Below are positions 12,050 to 22,103 of a stretch of DNA of 64,000 nucleotides, piece by piece; position 1 is the stretch's first letter; each line of letters begins with the position of its first letter. Under the pieces are notes generated by a model that was not told the DNA's origin, did not search any database, and saw nothing but the letters and a program-made list of their open reading frames with translations. The translations under genes were made by a program, and so were the position numbers. The stretch covers positions 612,158-676,157 of the forward strand of contig NW_006767437.1 in assembly GCF_000264995.1 (NCBI RefSeq), given 5' to 3'. The DNA comes from Punctularia strigosozonata HHB-11173 SS5. Its lineage: Eukaryota; Basidiomycota; Agaricomycetes; Corticiales; Punctulariaceae.

Positions 12050-15000
12050 CTATCGCACCGTCTGCGACGAAGTGCGGCCAGATACAGACGACGCCGACAT
12101 CATCGACATCGTGTCAGAGACAGGTAGGGGTGGCAGTGGCATCTGAGACGTGCGCACAGGCATGCCTGGGTAAGGACTTAGCTGCGGCGAATACTGGGGC
12201 TGCTGTTGGTATTGCTGCTGGTGCTGGTCCTCGCCCGCCATGCGCAGCATCATGACGCGGTCGTCTGAGACTAGGATGATCTCGTCTCTGCCGAAAGCGT
12301 TTCTGCGGTAGGGGTTCGGCGTCGGGAACTGCGGGTTTGCGCCGCCGTATGCACCGTATAGAGATTGTCGCGAGCCGGCTGACGAGTTCGGGTACGGCGA
12401 GTATGGGTTATAGGGGTATTGCGCACTCATCTGCGAGTTGGTCGTGGCCTTCGGGGGCATATCTGCGAATAGCAACCTCAGGTTGTTGCCCTGGATGATC
12501 TGGGCCATCGCGCCGGTCTCAACGTGTCGAATTTCGACGAAGGTGGGCTCGAAAGCGATGACATAGGGATAACGAAGAGCTGTCGCAAAGACATGAGAAC
12601 AATAGAAAAATAGCACTCAGACAAGCAGAGAAAACATACCAAAGCCGGTAGGAGAGCCTTCCCAGTGCACCATGACCTCCTTGCGCGAGCGCCATCCATT
12701 CTTGTTGACGTAGAACGCAAATTCTGCGTGCCATTCGCGTCAGATCATGTTATCGGCTTCAGAAACGGCGTCTTACCATCGTAGCACAAGAGGAACTCGT
12801 TGTCGATGCGGAAGATCGCCATGGGCCGCAGCCCGTCGCGCTTCGACACAAACTCGAGGGACTCGTCCGCCGGGTCCAACAACCCTTGCGTCTCCAGTGT
12901 CTCCAGGTCCACCACCTCGAAACCTTTCGTGCACCCCACGCAAAGCAACGTCTTCAGGAAGTGAATCGAGCTACTCTCCACGGGGATGTAGAACTCCCGG
13001 AACACCTTCAATGTGTCGTTTCCGCCGGCCAGGAACGACTTGAACGTGGGCTGCTTCCGCCGACGCACGTTCTGGTCAATCGGCTCGAATGCTTTGATCG
13101 TGCTGGAGAGCGGTGAAGACTTGACGACGCAAACCAGCGCCTTTCCAAGGCAGTATCCGGCTTTGAAGAACGAGATGTGCGAGGAAATGCGCTTGGCGCG
13201 TTTGAGGCCAGCCATAGGATCCCTCGGATCCAATGCCTCGAGTGGGAAAGTGATCACTTGTTTCTCTGAACAATACAGCGTTAGTAGATATCGCGCGCAA
13301 GCAAGCATGCACGGACCGGAGAGAACGACGAGAAGCTGGTACTCCTCGAGAACATCAATCTGGGTCACATCCATCAATGCGAGCACCTTCAGTGGCTCTC
13401 GTCCACGATCCATGAGGTCGGAGATGTAAACACCATCGTCCGTCCCATACACCACGCGACGACCGGCATCTGTCACAAAATTAGCACCACATACAGCCCT
13501 ACAGCAAACGATACTCACTGTACGGCGCGGCACAGTTGACCTTGTTCGGACCCAAGAAGAAGCCCTCGTTCAATGTCTCCGTGTAAAACACCAAGCTCCT
13601 CTCCCGCATCAGATCCTGCTGCTTCTGTATGTTCTCCACCCATTTCCGCTGGCTAACATACGTGCTCGCGTACAGCGTCATGGAGTAGTACTTCCTACCG
13701 AGATGCACGAACGTCATCGAGAAGCTGCCCTTCGAGTCACCCTTGACCGGTGCGACGATCGGAGCATTGGGGAAGGAGCGGGTGAACGAGTTGCGCTTGA
13801 TGAGCGACTTGGTCGACTTGTCCTTGCTGCTCCGGCCGTTGCCGGTGGATGGGAAATCGTCCGCAGCGGAGACAACGAGAAGCTCCAGGGGGATAGGCTA
13901 TATGCCCCATATCAGCGGACCGTTATGCAGGCACATCCGAAATGACCGCACTCACCCGTCGATAGACCTTATACTGCTCATGCTTGGTCTTCTGCTTCAC
14001 CATCAATAGCGCATGATCGAACAAGAACACCTGCAGCTCGCCACTATCGCCTTGGCCACCGCTGCGCTTCTTCAGCGGGCCCTTGTACACGAGCTCGCGA
14101 CCCTCCTCCTTCAGCCGCAGATCGACCTCCTCGCCCGGCCTGAACACAAGCTGCTGGTCAAGCTGCAGGAGATTGAATCTGTTCTCGGTTTTGCCGGACT
14201 CGGTGTTCACCCGCGCAAGGAACTCTCGAACGAGGGCCACCGCCTGAGGGAGTGCAACCTTATCCGGATTATCGTCGGGCGTGTGCTTGAGGACGGCTTC
14301 GAGCAGGAGCGGGTAACGCGCAAGACGCGTCGTGGGCTTGGTGAGATAGCCATTGAGCTCGAGTTTTCGCGACTCAGGCAACCTCTCCGCCATCTGTAAT
14401 TGGGGCTGATCAGCGCGCCGAATGTACATTCCACAGCTATCTCGTTCACCTCTACGAACTGAGCAAACGCTGGGTTGCTCCCCTTCTCCCTCTCAAACTC
14501 GTACTTGCCGTAGAGCTGATGTGCTCCGTAGCTCACGAACGGCGCGAAATGCGGCACCGCGTCGAGCAAGATGTCGCCTATCCTCTCGACAACGGCGTAC
14601 TGCTTCTGGCGCTTGTTGAGCGCATCGCGCAGGCGAGTGTTGACCGCGATGATGTCGTGGATGTTCCAGAAGACTTGTTCCAAGAAGTCCGTACGCCGGT
14701 GGGCGGGGATAACGTCGGATTGTTTGAGAGGGTTGATCCAGATCTGAATCCCGGCGAGAGAGCACAAAGGATGGGTGTGACAAGCAAGAGATCCATGAAT
14801 GATGACAAGCAACCAGAGTAAAGGATCGAGCTCACGTCGCGGAGGTACTCCATATCCCGCACGAAGTCGCGTTCCGTATAGATCACTTCGTTGATGGCCT
14901 CCTGGCGCTTCTTCTCCTGGTCAGACACACTATCTACCACCTCCTTGGGCACCGAGTGGATCCAGAGTGTCCCAGGCTCCTGAGCAGCACAGATCCTCTC

Positions 15001-17109
15001 AGCAACGTAGCGATCAGCACGGCATCGATGTAACCACGCACCACAAGGTCGCCCAGACTCTCCTTACTGATCTGCTTCTTCAGCCCGGGCTGCGGCTTCA
15101 TGTTCAGCCTCGCCTGCTGCTCGAGCCGTCGCGGACACGCGATGCTATAGCACAACCGATCTCTGCTGCACGTCGGACTGTAGCAGTCCGTCAACAGCGT
15201 GAACACGCCCGACGGCAGCGGCGTCTCCTCAACGCCCGCATCCGCCTTCGCGGTCGTAGGAGTATCCGGAGATTCAACTTTGCCGTCCTGCTCAGAACCG
15301 CCATGACCGTCCGTCGTCCCCTCGGGCGTACTTTCCTTTCCCTCCTTCGTCGCCGCCGCCGCCGCCGCGAGCTCGCCGCTCCCCCACACCTTCGGCCCCA
15401 CCCCTCCAAACTGGTACAGCTCGCCGCTGCTGTCCCTTAGTCGATGGTCGTACGTGACGTCATGGAAGAACTTTTGCGCGTCCAGCGCGCGACCGAGGAG
15501 CAGCGCCAGGTTGCGGTCCGTCGTCTTGATGATGTACGCGATCTTGTCGACCGCCTCCCGGCCGTCGAACGCGTCGTGGTACGTCAGCCCGTCCTTCGTC
15601 CGGTCCGCGAGCGTGATGCGCTCCCGGAAGGCGAGCGCGACGCGCGAGAGCAGCGCGGGGTACACGATCGGCGTGCGCCGCGCGAGCACCTGCTGCTGCT
15701 GCGCGAGCGGGATCGTGTGCGGGGCGGCGTGCGAGTGGTGGTGCGCGTGCGAAGACGAGCCCGAGGCCATGTTCGGGATGCCTGGCCGGTCGCGGGCGCC
15801 TTTACCGAGGGAGGCGTTCGGGTCGAAGACGCCGCGGACGGTGGCGCTCATACTCCTGCTCCGGTCTGCGTAGCTTCGGTCGCGTTTGTACGAGCCTTGC
15901 AAAGGCATCGGCATTGTCCTCGTGCTCTCGGACGACCTCCTTGTGCTTTGACTGTTCAGCGAGAGATCGGGTGAGGGCGCGTGGAGGGAAGAAGGCGAGG
16001 GCGATGTGTTGTGAACGGCAGTGGAGGTGGAGGAGGCGTAGAACGACTGCGTAGTGCTTGAGTAGGCGGAAGCCGAGGAGGGCGCAGACGCCGAGCCGCC
16101 CGCGCCCGTATGCATGCGGGTGTCTAGCTGCAGCTGCTGCACGCGCGTTTGTAGGTGTTGAATCTCTCGACTCTGGATTGCAGTGAGGGCTGTCGAGCAG
16201 GTGATGAGCATATGTCCGTTATCAAAAAAGTGAGAAAACTGTACTGGACGCACTGTTTCGTTGGCCGTCTCTCCAAGGCAGCTCGCTGCTCCCATCGTCC
16301 GTGCCGACAGCACTCCCATCACTCGGACTGCTCCCGCCTCCGCTCCCACCTTCCAAGAAATCGAGCGCCAGTCTGCCGTCCTCGACGTGCACTCCGAGCA
16401 TGTCGTTCACCGGACTCCTCCGTGGGCTCTGGTTACTTCCGTTCACCGAGTTCGGGTACGAATTTCGCTGTTGACCGCCCGGGTAGTTGCTCGGGAAAGG
16501 ATGTTGCCCGGGGTTGTTGTTCATATAGACCTGATACTGGTATGCTTGGGCCGGTGTCATGCCCTGCTTCGTGAGCACCTCGAGCGCAGGATCGGGAGGA
16601 TCGGCCTCGGGCCTTGGGGATATGATTCCTGCATGTTGTCCGGATTGGCTCACCATGGAACGTGCTCGTCCGCTGGCCGCAGGAGGAGCAAGGGAAGGCG
16701 ACGGATAGGCGTTTTGGGGCGGTGGCTGGGGTGACGGGTACGGGTAGTACCCTTGCGGCTGCTGCTGCGATGGCGGGGCCTGCGAGGGATAGTAGGACTG
16801 GCGATATGCGGTCGGTGGAGGTGGCGACTGGGCGTAGGGTGGTGATGGCGAGTGGCCGGTCGGATGCCCGTAGGCAGATAACGCTGACGGTCGCCTGTCG
16901 AGCGCCGCTCCTCCACCACCAGGATATCCCGCTTGTTGCGGGTAGGCGTTGAGGTGGCCGTTATACTGGTACGTGGGTGCGTTCGCGGTGGTGTACGACG
17001 CTCGCGGGGCGGCTTGCGGCGGAGCCGAGGGCGTCGGTCTGCCGAAGATGGACTCAAAGGCGGCGTGCCGCTTGGGATCTGGCTGGCGCGGGCCCATTGG
17101 CCTGTCCAT
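12050..17109 (-). CDS. rom2: Rho1 guanine nucleotide exchange factor (Rom2/Tus1 type; DEP-DH-PH-CNH)
   Basis: Activates the Rho1 GTPase in the cell-wall-integrity pathway at the plasma membrane. Ten exons (17109-16254, 16189-15042, 14979-14836, 14743-14450, 14393-13956, 13897-13519, 13469-13317, 13265-12777, 12723-12640, 12579-12050) give 1504 aa. Order: a Pro/Gln/Tyr-rich disordered N-terminus (~1-285), a Ser-rich region, a DEP domain (~460-550, ending HDVTYDHRLRDSSGELYQF), a RhoGEF/DH domain (~680-860, starting RQEAINEVIYTERDFVRDMEYL and including NGYLTKPTTRLARYPLLL), a PH domain (~865-960, VFLFDHALLMVK), a CNH domain (~1070-1380, RRVVYGTDDGVYISDL to FRIDNEFLLCYDG), then a Tyr/Pro/Gln-rich tail. 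All introns are 49-92 nt GT-AG. The start MDRPMGPRQPDP has no competing upstream Met with coding character. Confidence 0.93.
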
Positions 17110-18744
17110 CGATGCTGGCTGTTGCGCAGTGGCTGGAGATGGAGGCGAGATGCGAGTCGCCCACGCGTGACCGTGGCGAGGCTAAAGCGAGGACCGGGGT
17201 AAGACCTACGAAGGCACAAGGTCAGCAAGCAGGCTCAGCCGACGGTCCAGCGTAGATCCATCCACGTCCGGGGATTCTGGGGGCGCCTCTCCAGCTTCTG
17301 CCCGAGAATAACCACCTCCCGCGCGGCCTGGCCCTTGTGCGACTGAGACTCACCTCGCGCGGCGTCCTCGCTGTCTCCGGCGTTGCCTGTGGACTCGTGC
17401 TTCGCGGCTCTGCGCAATCGGTGGGCGCTGTAGAGCGACGGAGGCCAGGCAGCTGAAGCTGTTTTGCTGGGAAGAGGTTGCGGTGATTGCACGCGGAGAA
17501 GGATGGCTGGGTGACCCCAGCAGGCGTGAGTAAAGATCGGCCCGAGCGCCTCAAGCCTCTCCATTTGGTGCTTACCTCTGACCCGGCGCGTGGATACGGC
17601 TGGCGGCGTCCAAGGCTCGCTCGTCGTCGTCGAGCAGGTTCCGGCTATGTACTGAATTTCTCGATGGTCGTTCAGCTGCAGGTCAAGTGGCGCCCTTACA
17701 CTGTTACAGCCTCGCTGGTCCGACTCGTCGCACGTCATCCGCATGTTCTCGTGACCGTCATCGACCCAGCGTCTCTGTTCCCTCTGTTCATCCCTTTCAG
17801 TTCTCACCAGCTCTAGATCTCCTGCTTATCTCGTACTCAAGTTCACGAACATAGAGAAATCGTCGTCACTGATATCGTTGTATCAAGATATCCTTCATTC
17901 ATCTAAGTATCTAAATTACAACCTTCACCTCGTCTACCTTCTGCGACGACACAAAGTATTCGATGACGCTCGACCTCACAGCAGTGAGAGACTTGTTCCA
18001 AACTCGCCCATGTACGTCAAATTTCTCGGGTTCGTGAAGATGGTTCCACCCCCTCGCGCTCCTCTCGGGCCCGGCTACGGTTGCTATCGCTCAAAAACCT
18101 CAGTCGACTGAATTGTCTCTTGCGTGCCTCTGTCGTCATACGAAGCAAAGGCCGTCTCGGATCACACCGCTCACACCTTGTGTCGTTTCCTTGCAATCTG
18201 GGCGCTGTGAACGTGTCGTGTACGCTCCGTCTATAACACGCCATGCACCAGAAATGCGGTCATTACACCCACGGCAACGTCCGTTAGCGTCCGATGGAGC
18301 AACGTTCAAGACACTGCATCATTTCGAGGCAGAAAGATACAACCGCCCTCCACTGAGCTTCCGAGCGTGTGTTGACTGTTCTGATCGCGCTGTTGCTTGA
18401 TCTACGCCTATCTACACGAACACTTCTCGGGACGCATGTGATAGAGCGCGCCGGCGTCACGTGGCTGTCGCGTACTCTCCCGACGATCCTGGGTATTCAA
18501 GTCGTCGCCTTGAGCAACCTCCCAGAACAGCATCAAGCAAGCGGACGGAAAGCTCTAATACAGGCCAGACATTGTGTACGAATCCGGCCGGTCCGCTGAT
18601 GGAGTTATTCACCACTAATTTTGTGATCCCTACGGTCCTCATGACCCCGGTCGGAAGACTATCGGATGCACCCGAGGGCACGAAGAGGCACGAGCACAAC
18701 AAAAGATCGACTAGATCTGGTTGATTAAAACATATGCTCATGCT
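17110..18744. other. Long non-coding stretch upstream of the Rho1 GEF
   Basis: About 1.6 kb with no convincing gene. The part next to the GEF is pyrimidine-rich on the minus strand and probably carries its promoter and 5' leader. A 190-codon minus-strand open frame at 17235-17807 lacks recognisable coding character and is not called. Confidence 0.45.
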
Positions 18745-18888
18745 TCAATATACCTCCGTTCTTCGTCTATGTTTGCAAGTGCAGCTCGGAAGACAGGGTA
18801 TCGCGCAAGTGTCGCAGGATTCGCAAGCGCTCGTGGTCCAGCCTCCGGTCCATTTACAACTCTTGGCGCAACGGGGTTTCTCAGGCAT
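18745..18888 (-). CDS. Candidate small cysteine-rich peptide (47 aa)
   Basis: Short open frame MPEKPRCAKSCKW... with eight Cys in 47 codons, spaced C-x3-C-x10-C-x2-C-x2-C-x3-C-x3-C-x-C, ending in a basic tail (KHRRRTEVY). The CxxC and CxC spacing is reminiscent of small metal-binding or disulphide-rich peptides, but no family is recognised. The frame stays open upstream of this Met with no further ATG before a stop, so an upstream exon is possible. It is divergent from the pectin methylesterase, with A/T-rich TATA-like sequence near 19030 between them. It could be chance; no splice or homology evidence was available. Confidence 0.25.
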   Translation of the reverse strand: MPEKPRCAKSCKWTGGWTTSACESCDTCAIPCLPSCTCKHRRRTEVY

Positions 18889-19030
18889 TTCTTCATGGCA
18901 TCCCCGCCCCTTAAGCTTCCGTCGTTTCTCTTCTATGCGACGTGCAAAGACACCGTGACCTGCCAGCGTGGCCAGCGGAAGTATTGCAGATGAAGCTGAT
19001 CCCGGCCCGTCCCTCAGCTACTGGCCGGAA

Positions 19031-19038
19031 TATATACC
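19031..19038 (+). promoter_or_regulatory. TATA-like box, pectin methylesterase
   Basis: tatatacc 56 bp before the end of the leader, about 63 bp upstream of the pectin methylesterase ATG at 19094. Position and sequence fit a core promoter element; this is inference. Confidence 0.4.
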
Positions 19039-19093
19039 ACACCATGCACGCTTTGCGTCCAAGCCAGCAGCACTTTCACTCCACTGAAACGGC

Positions 19094-20706
19094 ATGTATC
19101 GAACTTGGTGGACTACTTTGCTTTTCGCGCTCTCCGTGGCAGGAACGGCCCTCGCTGCTGGCAGAACCTCGCCTCCGTCTGGAGCCAAGGTCGTCCGTCA
19201 AGGAACCACAACCTCCGGAGAATACGCGTAAGCTTCCTCGGCCACGTCGTGGGGCGGTTCTCATTCATTCAATTCGATATAGGACGCTTTCCGCTGCGGT
19301 GGCTGCACTACCTGATGACGGCACCGCGCAGTCGATATTCATCTATGCGGGAAACTATACGGAGCAAGTCTATATTGATAGGGACGACGTCACGGTAACC
19401 CCTCATTGCTCATCATGCTCCCGCCGGACGATGGAAGCTAAACACGGTCTAGATCTATGGCTACACCACGGACGTCCAGAAATATACCCACAACGTCGTA
19501 ACCATTTCGCATATGCAAGATGTGAGTCTTGCGCTTCTTCTCACGAACCACTTTTGTTCCGTCTTTTGTCTGAACACCTTTTCTTTCATATAGGCCGCGA
19601 GAGCTGGATCGGACGACGCCAGCGGTACGCTGCGCATCCACAGCAACAACGTCAAACTGTACAACATCAACATCGAGAACACGAGAGGTAACGAGACCGG
19701 CCACCTGAGCAATACCTCTCGTCTGACCGTGGTGATGTTTGTTCAGGCCCGGGGTCCCAAGCGATCGCTCTCAGTGCGTATAGCGATCAGTTCGGCGCAT
19801 ATGCGGTTGGTTTGTATGGTTACCAAGTGCGCAACGCAGCTGGAATTAAAGTTCGTCACTTGCTGACGTCCGATCATTCCTAGGATACGCTGTTGGCCCA
19901 GTCCGGCAACCAAGTCTACCTCAAGGGCTACATTGAGGTGATTCCCTGTCTTCTTCTATCACACGCGCTCGGACCTGAGTTCCGCGTGTATTAGGGAGCC
20001 ACAGACTTCATCTTCGGACAGCATGGTGCGTCTTCCCGGGGTGCTCAATCGTAGTGATCCGCTGATTGATCTGTCTCTTCATTAAATACAGCTGTATCCT
20101 ACTTCCAAGGGAACACCATTGCTGTGACAGCCGGTGGCTGCATCACCGCTAATGGACGCGGGTCGAGCGATGACCCTTCCATATGTACGCTTCCGCTCAT
20201 CTATTATCAAGCTTGGAGACAATCCTGATACATTCATCAAATTGCACAGACGTCTTCAACAACAATGTAGTCAAGAACTCCTCAACGGCGTCCAGCACGC
20301 CTGGCAACTACTTCTTCGGCAGAGCCTGGGGCGGTACGTCCTTATCCTTCACGCCAGACTGAGATCCCGACCCCATCGGCATCTGTAGTGTACTCCCGCG
20401 TCATCTTCCTCAACACCGATCTGGAAGTAACGCCGAACGCCGCCATCTGGAAAGCCTGGAGCGACACGCAGGACACCACTAACAGCGAGTCCCTTCCCGA
20501 TCTTCCCCTCGCATGCTGACCGAGCTAACGTATCACTGCTAGTCTTCTATGGCGACTACAACACCACGGGCTCGGACGTGCCTTCGAAGGTCAGCGAACC
20601 GAGCTGGACGCAGAAGCTCACTTCGAGCGCCGAATCGACGTACAGCATTACGTCCGTGCTCGGAAGCAGCTACACGAGCTGGGTGGACACCGCATATTTG
20701 TCTTGA
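19094..20706 (+). CDS. Pectin methylesterase (CE8)
   Basis: Secreted enzyme that removes methyl esters from plant pectin. Eleven exons (19094-19227, 19283-19394, 19453-19521, 19594-19687, 19747-19826, 19884-19937, 19995-20025, 20092-20184, 20250-20333, 20389-20484, 20543-20706) give 336 aa. Signal peptide MYRTWWTTLLFALSVAGTALA. Conserved CE8 blocks are IFIYAGNYTEQVYI, then GSQAIALSAYSDQFGAY, YGYQDTLLAQSGNQVYLKGYIEGATDFIFG (with the Gln/Asp and DFIFG catalytic residues), SYFQGNTIAV, YFFGRAWGVYSRVIF (with the substrate Arg and Trp) and a C-terminal YSITSVLGSSYTSWV. The intron at 20485-20542 appears to use a GC donor (gcgagt); no GT donor in the correct phase exists. The protein has one β-helix domain and no carbohydrate-binding module. 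Confidence 0.93.
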
Positions 20707-21515
20707 GTATCAAGTGTGTACCTTTGTCGTGTGGCCCCTTAGCGCTGAAGCCAAATCGTTGATGTCGCCGGGGTATACATCCGGAAGGTCATGTATGAGC
20801 GGAGAACCCGAAGGCGCTATGCGAAAGTTGGTGCACTACTTGAGCACTATGATCTGCGCGGCCCCTGTCCCCTGTCCATGACCAACGGACACAAATAAGC
20901 ATTGTCGACGAACTCCTGTTTTTTTTTTTGGTGTGTAGCTCGTAAATGCCAGAATGAAACTGCCTCGACCCAAGAACCGAGAGGGGGGGACAGTTCAGAC
21001 GAAAGTGGATATGGAAATCATAGAGTAATTCGATCAGGCGCAAGGGGTGAAAGCTGGTGAAAGCTTTTCAATTTACATAAAGTCCGCGTTGTATGGTGTC
21101 GACGTCATTTGTTGCTCGTTGGATTTGTCAAGCTTGCGTATATAGTTCATAGTCCCGCTTCAGATGCCATGGATACAAGTTTACAACTCATCTCAGCGGC
21201 AGTGTATAATACACAGACTGGCCTGAACGGTGGATAAACGCCGGCATTGCAGTATTACGTCCACGGTCTTTACCCCAAGGGCATCTGATGGATGTATTAT
21301 ATCAATATCGCCGACACGTAGCTCATTGTTCGTGTTCGCCTCGCAAGCTGCAGCGCACCCTACGCGATAGTCCAGCGACAGCATTCATTCAAGTCCTAGA
21401 GACACTACAAGACACAGGTTCGTAGTTGAATCTAGGGTGATAAAATGACCAGTATTCTGAACATGGTCGTAGAATGCCCGCCCAGTAAAGCTCTCCAGAG
21501 GGGGAGGTTACAAGC
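20707..21515. other. Intergenic, ~810 bp
   Basis: Between the pectin methylesterase and GFA copy 2. It contains an 11-nt T run near 20920. No coding signal was recognised apart from the unresolved 5' part of GFA copy 2. Confidence 0.45.
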
Positions 21516-21999
21516 GGTTCTTGCGCTTGCAGGAAAGTGAAGTACGAGGTCAAGGGAGATCCGATAGAGTGCTATATTTGCCACTGCACGCAATGCCGCA
21601 AAAGCACTGGCTCGTCGTTTCACACGATAGGCTTGTTCAAGGAGGAGGTACTTGCTTGTCTGAATTTCCCGAACGAAGGGTTGACTGAAAGATGCATAAC
21701 ACCAGAACTTCCGCATAACCCACGGAGCTGAATCATTGCGAGCGTTCGACGACACGCATACAGATAGCGGACGGACGCTGCAGCGTCGGTTCTGTGGTAG
21801 CTGCGGCTCGCAGATGTTCGGCAAAACCCCGGCGTTTGGCCCGATTCTTTGCGTTATGATTGGCACCATTGACCAAGAACACGATTGGAGCGCTCGACAC
21901 GAGATATTCGCTGAACAGCGGCGGAAGTGGGTGACGGCTGTGGAAGGTGCAAGGCAGTGGCCGGCTCTGTGGTCATTCAAGGATCGAGGCAAGCTGTGA
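21516..21999 (+). CDS. GFA-domain protein, copy 2 (5' end unresolved)
   Basis: Paralogue of the GFA-domain gene at 3.3-3.8 kb. The recognisable part is GSCACR, YEVKGDP, CHCTQCRKSTGSSFH, GLFKEE, then after an intron (21648-21705) NFRITHGAES, RRFCGSCGSQMFG, DWSARHEIFAEQRRKW and a stop at 21999. The intron sits exactly where it does in copy 1. The listed start is the first residue of the GSCAC motif, not a start codon. No in-frame ATG lies between this motif and an upstream in-frame TAA, so the first exon is either upstream and unrecognised or lost. The usual G after the second Cys is R here. The core zinc ligands are present, so it may be functional, but a decaying copy is equally possible. Confidence 0.65.
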
Positions 22000-22103
22000 T
22001 CGTGATCGTGCCCCCCTGTGAAGGATCGCGTTCTCATACACACCGGTGATGAAGATCCATGAGCATTACTCTATACAATGAAATACAAGTAGATTATTTG
22101 TTT

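Noticed and set aside
15191-15974. Arg-rich plus-strand open frames over the Rho1 GEF exon 2
   Set aside because: Antisense shadows of a well-supported DEP-domain coding exon.
17235-17807. 190-codon minus-strand open frame upstream of the Rho1 GEF
   Set aside because: No domain, no orthologue-like composition and no splice link to the GEF. More likely 5' leader or promoter.
18017-18110. Hairpin-looking GC-rich stretch considered as a tRNA
   Set aside because: No acceptor/T-arm consensus and no anticodon loop could be laid out.
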